This document shows, piece by piece, positions 21,909 through 32,593 of a DNA stretch of 64,000 bases. The notes under the pieces are model-generated. The model made no database searches and was not told the origin of the DNA. It saw only the letters and a list, made by a program, of their open reading frames with translations. The position numbers and the translations under genes are program-made. Position 1 is the stretch's first letter. Each line of letters starts with the position of its first letter. This DNA comes from Euclidia mi. Its lineage: Eukaryota > Arthropoda > Insecta > Lepidoptera > Erebidae. Location: assembly GCA_944739405.2 (NCBI GenBank), contig OX123190.2:85069086-85133085 (forward strand), read 5' to 3'.

Positions 21909-22826
21909 CCCGTGCCACGAGAACATAGACTTTTTGTAAACAAATAATTTTTACTAAGTTACTTAGCGATAGTTCTGTCAAAAACAAATAATGTCAAATC
22001 CAATGAGCGCAACGGTACATAGATACGTGTCATTGGAAACTAATATGTCAATGGATCGGGTTTTTATCGATATTATGCGCTGTCAACAGGATCTTATAAT
22101 GTTTTGAGGTACTGACGCCTAGAATGTCAACATTTGGCGTTAGTTCATTGAAATGTTACATTCTTGGGCTTAACATGCATTTATCAGAGGACATAATTAA
22201 ATTTTTAGTTATCAAGACGGGGTAAATTTAAAGTTAAATACAAGTTTATAGGATCGCAACGCTCTTCCCGCTACCAGTATCTCGAAAAAGAAATTGGGTT
22301 TTCAGACTACCGTAACTTTAAATGTATTTTGTTTAAGTTCATTCTGACGATTTGCCCATGAATTGCTCCATGCCCAGAAAATTGTATGCAATGTACTAGC
22401 CAGTTATCTGTAATATTATTGATTGTTGGCCAATAATTTAATATTTTAGGATAGGTATGCTACTTTGAGCAAATGATTTATTGTCTATGATTTAAAAAAA
22501 TCGTGTCAATAATAGAGTAACATGTATGTACTCTATCATTAACCAACATAGTACTGTATTTTTCCTTAATTTACAGAATAAATTACGTGTACGTAAACGA
22601 CAAAAAAATCGGCAAATTTATAAATATTCGATCATTCAAACACAAATTCAAATATTTTTATTTCAGTAAAATTCAACAATATAAATTTAAAAACATAGTG
22701 GCCTAATTAGGCATTGAAAAAGAAATACTGATCAAAAAGTATAAAATCCAAAACTCAACTGTTTGAAAAAAGGTTGTGAAGCCCTGAATGTTTGTTTACA
22801 AAAAGTCTATCTTCTCGTGGCACCAA
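21909..22826. mobile_element. MITE with about 30-bp terminal inverted repeats
   Basis: GTGCCACGAGAACATAGACT plus TTTTGTAAACA at 21912-21942 is mirrored by TGTTTACAAAAAGTCTAT plus CTTCTCGTGGCAC at about 22793-22823, one mismatch apart. CTATAG occurs outside both ends (21903-21908 and 22827-22832) and may be the target duplication, although the outermost bases differ (CCC versus CAA). There is no transposase frame inside. The parent superfamily is not identifiable from the ends alone. Confidence 0.75.
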
Positions 22827-22832
22827 CTATAG

Positions 22833-23840
22833 ACTCTTCATCACGAGTAACGCGAAGCGAATTTGTGAAAGAGTTAGAGTCAAGTTGTAATGAGATAAAT
22901 ATAAAAGAATTGTACATATGAAAGCAGGAAAGTAATGAGATATTTATTCAAAAATTATTAAGTGAAATAAAAAATGTAAATCAGTGGTCCGGACCACGCA
23001 TTTGTGTATTAAAATGATGTAAGAGTAATTCTCAATGACTTCCATCTTTTGCCCACTAGTGGCCACGCGGGCATCAGAAGAATGTATAATAACATTAAGA
23101 AATACTATTACTGGCCGAGTATGGAAAAAGATATTAAATTATTTGTGCAACGTTGTCATAAGTGTCAAACACAAAAACATTCCATACCGATTAAAGAACC
23201 AATGTCGATAACTACAACAGCTACATACGCATTTGAGAAAATATACCTTGACTTAGTAGGGCCGTTAGATAAAGATCAACATGGTTATGTCTATATATTA
23301 ACAATTCAGTGCAAGTTAAGTAAATACATCGAAGCGTATTCTTTAGTTACCAAGAAATCTGAAGAAGTAGCACGGTCCCTGGTCAATAATTTTATTTTAA
23401 GGTATGGCGTTCCACGTGAGGTTGCGACAGACAAAGGAACCGAGTTTATGTCAACAGTTTTTAAGGGAGTATGCACACTTTTAAATATTAAGCATTTAAA
23501 TTCAACATCATATCACCACCAAACAATTGGTTCATTAGAGAACACGCACAAACATTTAAATAGTTATCTCAGAATTCACACGGATAACTATCCAGTTACT
23601 TGGAGCTCTTGGTTACCGTTCTGGTGTTTCTCTTACAACACAGCAGTACACACAGAAAGTAAGTTTACACCTTTTGAATTAGTTTTTGGCAGAAACTGTG
23701 TACTCCTCGTACTCGTCAAGCCTTTATATAATCATGACGACTATTCATGTGAGTTGAAATATCGTTTACAGACGTCACAAAGAGAGGCGCGAGCCAATTT
23801 AATCAGTAGTAAAATTAAAAGAAAATGTAATTATGACTAA
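22833..23840 (+). pseudogene. integrase of pol, partial
   Basis: The clean frame from 23049 begins at an HHCC-type zinc-binding region (GHAGIRRMYNNIKKYYYW, then CHKCQTQKH). The catalytic core follows, with D in YLDLVGPL, D in ATDKGTEFM and E in IGSLENTHKHLN, giving a complete D,D,E set. The same frame is open back to a stop at 23010; upstream sequence to 22833 is in other frames. No chromodomain is visible. The frame ends at 23840 with a basic tail. Confidence 0.85.
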
Positions 23841-24284
23841 AAGTTAAAACCAGTCAAGTATAGGCCAAACGATTTAATTTTAATTAAAAATGAAAATAAA
23901 AATAAATTTGATAAGATTTAACACCGAATGTAGAAATTTTAAAGAAAGGAAAGCCTTATTTAGTTCATAAAAACAGAACAAAATTGTTTTGCCCTAGCAC
24001 ATACAATACTTAAATGTACGTAACCAATAAGTTAAGTTAGTACTCTTTACATACGAATATTATTAAATTTGTGTATGCATTAATTATAAGAATTGTATAC
24101 TCATGTAATCAAAGCCTGTACTGATTTATCGTACCTTTATTATGTAACATGCAACTGTATTCATAACTATACACAACAATGAAATTGTAATCAAGCTAGT
24201 TATTTTATAATCTAAATTGATATTATATTCATGTCGCTTGTTAGTTAAAAAAAAAATATAAATGATCATTTAATTTGTTTTTCT

Positions 24285-24298
24285 CTATATGAGGGAGA
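24285..24298 (+). other. polypurine tract
   Basis: Purine-rich ATGAGGGAGA directly abuts the 3' LTR start at 24299, the expected plus-strand primer site. Confidence 0.7.
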
Positions 24299-24441
24299 TG
24301 TAGTGATGTAAGCTATTCAACTTTATAACCTATGTATTCATGTACCCATTTTCTATATAATGAAGAGACTTATTAATAAATAGTCAGTCGTTATTCAGCA
24401 TTCATTGGTTTTATTTCAACAACACCTATACCAACCTTACA
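24299..24441 (+). repeat. 3' LTR of the gypsy-type element
   Basis: 143 bp matching the 5' LTR, followed by the CGAT target duplication. The 23841-24298 stretch before it is AT-rich and holds no env-like frame. Confidence 0.9.
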
Positions 24442-24545
24442 CGATGTTTTTCTTCACCGATAAGGAAGCAATAATTAGCAATTTAATACGCACCTCGGAA
24501 AGTCATTCATAAGATCAAATAATTCCTAGTGACCAGATATCTTTT
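24442..24545 (+). repeat. lepidopteran dispersed repeat, right part
   Basis: Continuation of the repeat at 16795-16968: CGATGTTTTTCTTCACCGAT, then ATACGCACCTCGGAAAGTCA. It resumes exactly where the LTR element ends. Confidence 0.6.
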
Positions 24546-24748
24546 ACCGATTATCTAATTCCGAACTGAAAGGCAGTATTTATGTGCACGTGTTGTCAAA
24601 GGCAAACATCGCATAAGGACAATTAAACAACCCGACATTATACACAGCCCAACGCGCTGTTTTTTACGATGCTATGTATTATGCTAGTTTTAATCCTTTT
24701 TACCTAAAATATGCTTCACAATGTGTAGATCCCGGTTAAATGACATAC

Positions 24749-25555
24749 AATCTTTCGTCTCACTGTTTGCAATATTTTGATCGTAAGCTGTCATATTTTT
24801 TTTGATAATACTGTAGGAAATCTAATGAACTAAAGAATTACCCTATTTATTTTCATATTATACGTGTATATTTTGTAAAATTAAATAAAATCTGCCAAAC
24901 GTCTATGATTTTGACGCTCGGTAGATCCCATCAATACCAAACGCTTCAGCAATTTAAACCTTATTAGCATAAGCGGTGTACTGAGTGTCAGTTGCTAGTT
25001 TACGCCCCGCCCAGACCTCATCATTCGGCTATGAGCCCTGTGAGAGATAGGCCATGTCGCTTGCGTCTCCGCTGCACGAAATTTTACGTAAACCTGTTTG
25101 TTATTATAATACGCCGATTTGAGTTCGTAATTTCATGTTTTATGTTATAGACTGAAAACTTTGAATCAAATAGGCTTTTCATGTAACTATGGGCACATAT
25201 AATAAGGACCTAAGTTTATACTCTTGTTGCGTTTAATGTGTTATTGTTTCTGTGCTTATAAATGTATAATTAGAAGAATAAAATATGGACAATTAGAGAA
25301 ATTAAGTTCTACGAAGGATTTGTACAAGAAAGCGTCGTAATAAAATAGAAATTCATCCATGGCCAAGTGATTATGAAATAATTATGTAACATTTTTACAC
25401 AAATTATTTTCATAAGAGTCTTTTATGACTTACTATGTTACTTATATATTATCGATTATGCATAATATAATTATATAAATTATTCTCACAATACATAGCT
25501 GCCACAGTTTTCAGTTTTTGAAAGAGTAATAACATAAAATCGAATCATTTTATGT
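24749..25555 (+). repeat. 0.8-kb repeat, right copy of a distant inverted pair
   Basis: Reverse-complement partner of 1-794. The terminal hairpin here is ACATAAAAT, loop CGAATC, ATTTTATGT at 25532-25555. The stem is identical to the left copy; only the loop differs. No ORF lies inside. Confidence 0.8.
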
Positions 25556-25880
25556 ACAATTAGCTTGTCAGAGCGCCTGGAGCGCTAAGATGCCGCCATG
25601 GAGAACAATAATGATGACAGCGCTAATATGGCGCTCCGCAATCCGCACACAAGCGGTAACGAATGTTGTATTATTGTGTTTTGAACATAAACCTTTTTAG
25701 GTACATCGGGTAAAACTTATTCATAAACTATTAGGTATGTCTCAGTACATCTAATATCTTTTTAATTTCTAAAATCAATCATTTATAAGTAAGAAGGTAA
25801 CTTCTCTGTTTGCTATAACACAAGATATAGTATTTTTTTAATAATAAAGTACGTAACTAATTATCATTATTGTAATTACA

Positions 25881-26848
25881 GTGAAGTTGAAGATAACAGT
25901 TCTGCAACGTCTTACACACATTTAACTTCAGTCATTCCTAACACGATCTGTTCAAGAGCTAGCCAAGAAATGCCAAACAATTTTTTTAACAAATTTGACC
26001 CAAATTCCGTAGTGATAAGCAAAAATAACAAGAGGGATAGCAGTGACTGGCTCGAATTGCGTAAGAATATGTTGACAGATTGAAATTTTTGCATAGTGGT
26101 AAAAAGAAGAGATAGCAGCAGTAAAGCCAACTTAGTAAAAAATATTTTGTACGAATAAAATATTTGCAATGTAAAATCAGTTGCGCATGGAATCTAAAAT
26201 GAACAACTGGCTTTGCAACAACTGGCGAAGCAAGAAAATGTAACAATCGAGCCTTGTGGATTATTCGATTATTAGTGCCACGCCAGATGGATTAATAGGT
26301 CCAAACACGATTGTGGAAATTTAATATTCTAAAGTTGCCAATAAGAATGGTCTGGAGAATAGTATAAGAGCAAATAAAATACAAATATGGAAACATGATA
26401 AAAAAGTGAATTGACTAGTCTAAACAAATATTGTAATTGTTATTACCAAATTCAGGGGCAACGCCACGTTACACGCAAACAAAAGTGTTTATTTGCTGTG
26501 TGGAGTGGCGAAAGTATACCACTAAAAATAGAAATTATAGAAAGAGATGATGTTTTCTGGGAGAAGCTTGTGGTGTTTTATATGAATTGGCAGTTGCCTG
26601 AAATTGTTGATTCTCGTCAAGCTCAAGGGATGGCATTGCGAGATCACGGAGAGGAAAATGTTTCATCAGTGCTTGAAATTTCTACAATACCAAGCCGTAA
26701 AAGGAAAGTAAATGAAACGGTGCCTCGTGAACAACAGCAAATAATAAGTATTGAAGCCTTATCACCTCACACACTGCCTTTAACATTCGATGAGAATAAA
26801 GAAAACCTGACGGGTTGTAGCAGACAGCTAACTTTTGATGAGCTGTAA
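25881..26848 (+). pseudogene. YqaJ/lambda-exonuclease-like nuclease pseudogene with a 3' splice site
   Basis: TTATTGTAATTACAG at 25866-25880 looks like a 3' splice site opening an exon whose frame runs through NNKRDSSDWLELRKNML. The frame then meets in-frame stops at TGA (ACA-GAT-TGA) and at two TAAs in Glu- or Gly-like positions, and shifts. Later blocks fit the YqaJ nuclease fold: ATPDGLIGPNTIVEI near 26275-26320, then YYQIQGQRHVTRKQKCLFAVW, with FWEKLVVFYMNWQLPEIVDS in the clean frame at 26411-26848. The Lys of the E-x-K catalytic motif is replaced by a TAA stop (GTG-GAA-ATT-TAA). Retention of an intron boundary argues against origin as a processed pseudogene. Whether it came from a host gene or a DNA element is unknown. 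Confidence 0.65.
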
Positions 26849-27860
26849 ACTCTGTATTTCGTTAATAAATTATAAATGAATATAAATAAATATCTTTTAA
26901 TATTTATTTTCTTTGAAACAACACATATTTGAAGCGAAAGAATTTTTTTTATATTTTTCCATACAAACATGTATGACGAGAGCTAACGAAAAGCAGTAAC
27001 TCAAATTCTAATTCTATAATTTTCTAAGCGACATAGCAGTATATCATGAATAAGGTATATCCACATATATTTTTGATGTTTCATCTATTTTGAAAAATAA
27101 TAATGGGTTGGGTTTCGAAACGAGTCGCCTGAATTTGAGGGTATGAGTAGTGTAGGGGGCTTAAGGTAGTTCGTTTTAATCCCCTGAAAGTAATTTTGGC
27201 TGCCGGAGTTGCGTCTAAATAGTTTTAAACAATTTCCAAAATTTCATAAATATTTCGGCAATTATGCAAAACGGAACATAGTTTTTATACTTTAGTACAG
27301 TTTTACAAATGTAATTTTTAGGTTTTATGTAAAAAACGTGAAACGAAACGCAAAACTGCCATCTTGGCATGATCATATTGACAGCTAATGTCAAATTTGT
27401 GCGTCATTGCTTTCGAGTGCCTTGGGTTAGGTGCGACTGTAATAAGTAAATAAATAGGTTATGTTAGGTTCTCTTTTGACTCTTAATCCGAAAATAGGAG
27501 CCCTTCGCAGGGCTCCGACAACCTTAGTTTATTAAACTAGTGTGATGAATGTGGAAGTTGGCAGTGCCATACACACCGATGTTTGGAGATATTTTTTTTT
27601 CAGAGGAAACCAAGTATTTCCGGCAAGTCAAAATGGTGAGGGGGGTTTCAAGACCTCCCCTGCTCCCTCCACTCCAATCACTCACAACCCCTAAAAACGG
27701 TGACGTATTTCGAAACCTTTGCCATAATAATTATACCTATAATAACAATAAACATCCATAAATAAATAAAAGAAATCAACTTTTACTAAACTTCAATTAT
27801 CTCGTAACTCGCTTTAGTTGAGATACGGCTTTTGCGCTTAGTAGAGCAGTATTGTGTTTT
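26849..27860. other. no gene; a short inverted match to 37.2 kb
   Basis: About 80 bases at 27424-27505 (around AATAGGTTATGTTAGGTTCT) recur inverted at 37195-37290. The rest, including frames at 27549-27761 and 27912-28151, shows no recognisable product. Confidence 0.5.
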
Positions 27861-28150
27861 TTAGGGTACCGTAGCCAAAAATTGTAAAAACGGAACCCTT
27901 ATAGATTCGCAATGTCTGTTTGTCTGTCCGCCCGTATGTCACAGCCAATTTATTGCAAAACAGATTTGAAAACTGGCAGGAATGGAATTAGATGTAGGTA
28001 TTCTATGAACTGCTTCACTATTTTTATACAAAAACAAAACAAACATAATAATGGCCTCTCCATACATGGAACTGACTTAATTATTTTTATCATCTTACGG
28101 CACGTAGGTATTTACCTACTTTCGTCAACTATTAATACCTATAACGTCTA
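27861..28150 (+). repeat. Helentron-family 5' end fragment
   Basis: TTTAGGGTACCGTAGCC, then AAACGGAACCCTTATAGATT and GTCTGTTTGTCTGTCCGCCC, reproduce (plus orientation) the 5' end of the element at 8992-13568 (13568 back to about 13490). No 3' hairpin was found downstream. Confidence 0.5.
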
Positions 28151-28419
28151 ATGTAAACCAGTTTTGCTCATGGCTGCACTGAGAACAAAAATTGCGCTAT
28201 GCCTATATTGTACAAACAGATTGATGTATGTAATATAAATTTTAATATCAGTATCTCAATTCAATATGCTAAAACGTTTTGCTTGCGATTTTGAAATATT
28301 GGAATACGGATGTCGCCAGAATACGGCCGCACGCGACGAGAATGAAGGGGGGCGCCCCGCAGTAGACGGAGCTAAGCTCCCTTCACCTCCCCTGCTTCAC
28401 CCCCTCATTTACCAAAACA

Positions 28420-29260
28420 GTCGCTTAGGACAGCGCCTTAAGGGTGTAAAACTGGGGGTCAAAGTTTGTATGAAACTTTTTATGCCTGACTCCATTTTTT
28501 ATATTAGTTAACAACTTTGTATATTAGTTCCTCAAACGACGATAGTGAACACTCAGAATTATTTTTTTGGAAATTCCTCCTCTAAGGGGGTAAAATAGGA
28601 GGTCAAAGTTTATATGTAACTTTGTATCTCTCCAATGGATTGACTTCAAACTGTGTATATTGGTTCCTTAAACGACGATAGTGAACAATAAAAATTTTTT
28701 TTTTTTAAATGACGACCCTCAGGGGGTAAGACAGGGCTCAACTTGTGTTACTTATTATTCCTTCAGTGGATTGACTTCAAACTTTGGTTCCTCAAATGAT
28801 GATAGTGAAGACTAAAAATTTGTTTCTTTAATGTGAAATTCCTCCCCTAAGGGGGTAAGATACTGGTCAAAGTGTGTAGGAAACTTATTATTCCTTCAGT
28901 GGATTGACTTTAAACTTTGCATATTGGTTCCCCTAATGATAATAGTGAACACTAAGAATTATTTTTTCGGAAATTCCACCCCTAAGAGGGTAAGATTGAG
29001 GGTCAAAATTTATATGTAACTTTTTATTCCTTTAATAGATTGACTTTCAACTTTGTATATTGGTTCCTCAAACGACGATAGTGAACCCTAAGGCATGAGT
29101 TTTCGAAGTCACTCCCCTATGGGGCTTAAGAACCCGTTTTCTAATATAAAAAATACTTCAATGGATTCACCTTAAACTTTGTTTATCGGTTCCTCAAGTA
29201 ACGTTAGTGAATTCACCACTAAAACGGGGAGTTCTTGATTATTTTTCTTCGTGCCTGATG
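28420..29260 (+). repeat. minisatellite, 124-140-bp units
   Basis: Anchors of the type GATAGTGAAC occur at about 28541, 28677, 28801, 28941, 29077 and 29203. Each unit carries GGAAATTCCTCCCCTAAGGG-like, GGTCAAAG-like and GGATTGACTTCAAACTTTG-like blocks. Related single units lie inside the Helitron at 30530-30790 and at 31010-31120, so this array is probably derived from that Helitron family. Confidence 0.75.
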
Positions 29261-29870
29261 TGCATTTAAATAAATTTTAGTTAGTGAAGATGAAGAGCTT
29301 AGATGAGTCTAAGTGATCTTCATCATCACTAACTAAAATGTAGGGCGGTTCTTTATATGACCAATAGAAGCCAAAATACTTAGAACCGTTATTTTGCTAT
29401 TTGCATTTATTTTTAAGCAGTTAAGCACTTTTTATCAGTTATCTGCTTTGTCCAAATGCTGACCAAGGCTTCTCTCATTTTTTTAACCTAAAATACTAAG
29501 AAAGATGGGAGACGGTAAGGGAAGACGGTTTTTGAACTTGGATAATTTATTTTACATTTTTTTGACAATGTCGCTGAGATACCTTTACAAATGTATACTG
29601 CCTCGGAATCCTTGACAAATTTAATTTTAACTAGCTTTTGCAAGCAGCTATGCCTAAATGAAATTTTCATAGTTTGTTCGAGAGTTTTCATGAAACATTA
29701 ATTAGTAAAATACACATCTAAATCGATTCAGCCATTTTTAAGATTACCCTGAATAAATAGACAGAGAGAAAAACAATCTAAATATTATATCACTGGGGTA
29801 CTGGAAACGGGTTAGCAACAATATGCAATACAGTTATTTTGCGATTACAGACAGTTTGTTTATTTTTTTT

Positions 29871-30110
29871 ATAGTCTCACGCCTGTATCCCACAAGGGGT
29901 AAGCACAGGTGTAATATTACACCCACATTTCGCCATGTTGCATATTAGGTCCCACGTAATAGGGGACGAGCCTATTGCCGTTACCGGCAGACTCCGTGCT
30001 GCTTCTGAGAATTGGGAAAACTCAGTGATACTTTTGCCCGACCCGGGAATCAAACTCGAGACCTCCCGTTTAGCAGATGCATACTTTATCCACTGTAACA
30101 CGGAGGCAGT
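29871..30110 (-). repeat. tRNA-derived SINE
   Basis: On the minus strand: B-box-like CTCGAGTTTGATTCCCGG, CTCAGAAGCAGCACGGAGTC, CGGCAATAGGCTCGTCCCCT, TTACGTGGGACC and a GGCGTGAGACTATAAAA end. It is the same family as 41551-41800, with an unrelated linker length. Frames on both strands here are shadows. Confidence 0.7.
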
Positions 30111-30132
30111 CAAATATTATTTATTTGTATAA

Positions 30133-31285
30133 TCTGTCTATTTATAAAATCCTTGCGTTACTGTTTTTTTTTTATAGTAATAGGTGGCAAACGAGCAGAT
30201 GGATCGCCTGATGGTAAGCAATTACCGGCGCCCATGGACACAAGCAACACCACAGGAGTCACAAGTGTGTTGCCGCCTCTTGAGGTTGGGAAAAGAGATA
30301 GGATGAGGAGTAGGACGAGGGAGAAGGAAAAGGGGATAGGGCCTCCGGCACTCTCACTTACCAAATGAAACGCAACAGTTTAGGTACTGTTACTTTACAT
30401 CGCCTATTCATGCTGAAATCAGCAAGGCTCTACTACCGTCTGAAATGATTGACTGACAGACATGCTACAGCCGAAACAACTGAGCGCAAGTAGATCAAAT
30501 TTAGCATGTATGTTCCTTGAGGTGTGTAGGGGCACACTAACAGAGGATTTTTGGAAATTCCGCCACTTCAGGGGTTAAACTGGTTGTCAGAATTAACATA
30601 TTACAATTAATAAACTTTTTATTCCCTCAATTTCTTAACTTTAAACTTTGTAGGTATTGGTTCCTCAAATGAAGTTAGTGAACACTAAGAAAGTGTTTTT
30701 GGAAATTCTTACGTAAGTGGATAAAAAGGGTAGTCATAATTTGCATAGAACCCTTTGTGGCTTCAAGTGATTAACTTCATACTTTGTTTAATATATGTAA
30801 CATACACAACAATATATGCTATAATATATGTAACAATGATAAAATAAGCATATGTTAATATATATTTTTTAAGAAACCACCATTTGCATGCTAATAATAA
30901 GATAGTTAAGTAGGCCTGTTCTGTTACATTTATTCCCAATACCTATGTAAAAAACCCTATTTACTGCGAATAAAGATTATTTGTATTTGTATTTATTGGA
31001 TCGGCAAATGACGTTAGCGAACACAAAGACATTTATTTTGGAAATTTTCCCCTAAGAGGGTGGAAAAGGGATTCAGAGTTTGTGTAAAATGTTTTTTCAA
31101 TGGAATCACTTCAATCTGTGTATATAAAATCTTTTCGTTACTGACTGACTGACAGACACATTACAGGCGAAATTACTGGGCGCAAGAAGGTTAAATTTAG
31201 CATGTATGTTCCTTGAGGAGAATGTTTGTACAAAATATTTTGTCTAATCGTAATTTAGGCGTGCGAAGCAGCGGGCAAAAGCTAG
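30133..31285 (+). mobile_element. non-autonomous Helitron
   Basis: It starts TCTGTCTATTTATAAAATCC after an A (30132) and ends GCGGGCAAAAGCTAG before a T (31286), the TC...CTAG ends and A/T insertion site expected of canonical Helitrons. GACTGACAGACATGC follows the 5' end after an inserted repeat (30163-30368), and two or three 125-140-bp units of the minisatellite at 28420 lie inside. A second copy of the 5' motif occurs at 31128, so the structure may be a fusion of two copies. There is no Rep-helicase frame. Confidence 0.55.
30163..30368 (+). repeat. dispersed repeat, second copy
   Basis: TAGGTGGCAAACGAGCAGAT, CCTGATGGTAAGCAATTACC, CCCATGGACACAAGCAACAC and GGTTGGGAAAAGAGATAGGA match 17370-17560. 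It is preceded by a T-run, and it sits between the Helitron 5' end and its continuation. Frames on both strands are internal. Confidence 0.65.
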
Positions 31286-31744
31286 TGGATTGATAAATTT
31301 CGGACTTGAACAAGAACCCTAATAAAAAACTTCGCAAGGAAAATTGTGTTAGGTTTGAAGTTTGAAGCCTAGTCAAGCATTTATTTAACTGACATCACAA
31401 GAGGCATGGCAGGTACGTACTTAACTTAAAAAAATGTAAACGCGTATATATTTAATCATTAATTAATTATCATTAGACACTGTATATGAACAAAAACAAT
31501 ATGTAAATAATTTGACGATTTAATTTGGTGTTCATTGTGTCTGTTAGTTGTATGTTTGTAAAGTCCCCCGCGACACAGGATTTAGTCTTACTGCGGGAGT
31601 TGTAACAAAACTTTTTAACAAACTAAACTAAACAAGACTTTCCCGCAAAAAACTAAAACACTTCAAAAGTATTTTGAGTAGGTACTCGGGCATATAAAAT
31701 TTGCAAGATTTTTGCGCGATAACGTTCCATATTTTTTTTTATTT

Positions 31745-31925
31745 TTAGTCTCACGCCTGTGTCCCGGAAGGGGTAGGCAGAGGTGTAAATATTACACCCA
31801 CAATTCGCCATGAATTTTTAGGTCCCACGTAATAGGGGGCGAGCCTATTGGCGTTACCGGGCACATCACCAGACTCCAGGCTGCTACTGAGTATTCGAAA
31901 AACCCAGTAACACTTCAGTTGTTCA
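31745..31925 (-). repeat. SINE fragment, tRNA head missing
   Basis: On the minus strand: CTCAGTAGCAGCCTGGAGTC, CCAATAGGCTCGCCCCCTAT, TACGTGGGACC and a GGCGTGAGACTAAAA end. Confidence 0.65.
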
Positions 31926-32593
31926 GTTGGTTTCATAAATATATGGCAGTAAGGATTAATATTCCATGAAAGTATATAGGTACGAACAATACTAGGTAAA
32001 GAACCTTATATTGCGATTAACTTCCTTATTTATATGTTGTTAAGGTTTATTTTTCTATACAAGTCCAGAAACCTTGCATTAGAAGTGTGGCGCTAGTGTG
32101 CCAATGTTTACATCGAGTCCGTAAATAAAGTCGAATTAAAATTAGATTAATTAAGTGAAAAGTTGTGAAAAGTGTCCAAACCTCATGTAAAAACTACAAA
32201 TCACACCAATCATATAAAGTACAGAGTGAAAACACCGTGAATAATATACAAATTTAAAAAATAAAAATCCAACGAACATTTAATCCCTAAGTGAATATCA
32301 GTGTTATTGTTGACAATTGGATAGCAAACAAGTGAAAACGTTGTGCCTACGGAACTTTGAACGTATACAGTGTACTAATATTGCTAAACAACTAAAAACA
32401 ATTATTTTCATGAAAATTGCAAATCATCCCATAAACACTATTTGTAACAACGCCATCTATTGATTATTTCATTAACTACGTCGTAAGCTATTGAGCTACA
32501 CTTACACCACGCAGAGTATTGATCAACATATAGAACTTCATTCTTTATCATAGAGAGGGCGCTATTACATACTCATTCGAAACTATTTCTATA

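Larger units (their letters stand above)
16969..24441 (+). mobile_element. Ty3/gypsy LTR retrotransposon, defective
   Basis: Two 143-bp LTRs (TG...CA) enclose gag and pol remnants. CGAT is duplicated at 16965-16968 and 24442-24445. In order: 5' LTR, tRNA-type primer site, leader with a hairpin, gag, protease, reverse transcriptase, RNase H, a non-coding insertion, integrase, polypurine tract, 3' LTR. The order RT-RH before IN defines Ty3/gypsy. No envelope-like frame is visible. The LTRs differ by a single base that I can find (C/T at about 17014 versus 24344), yet the coding region has several frame breaks and contains a SINE and a MITE. The RGG-rich Gag and the short LTRs recall the mdg1/412/micropia side of the family; this is an impression, not an alignment. 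Confidence 0.9.

Noticed and set aside
1..25555. A Maverick/Polinton-type giant transposon bounded by the inverted repeats
   Set aside because: No protein-primed DNA polymerase B, retroviral-type integrase tied to such an element, ATPase or capsid frames occur between the repeats. The integrase at 23 kb belongs to the LTR element.
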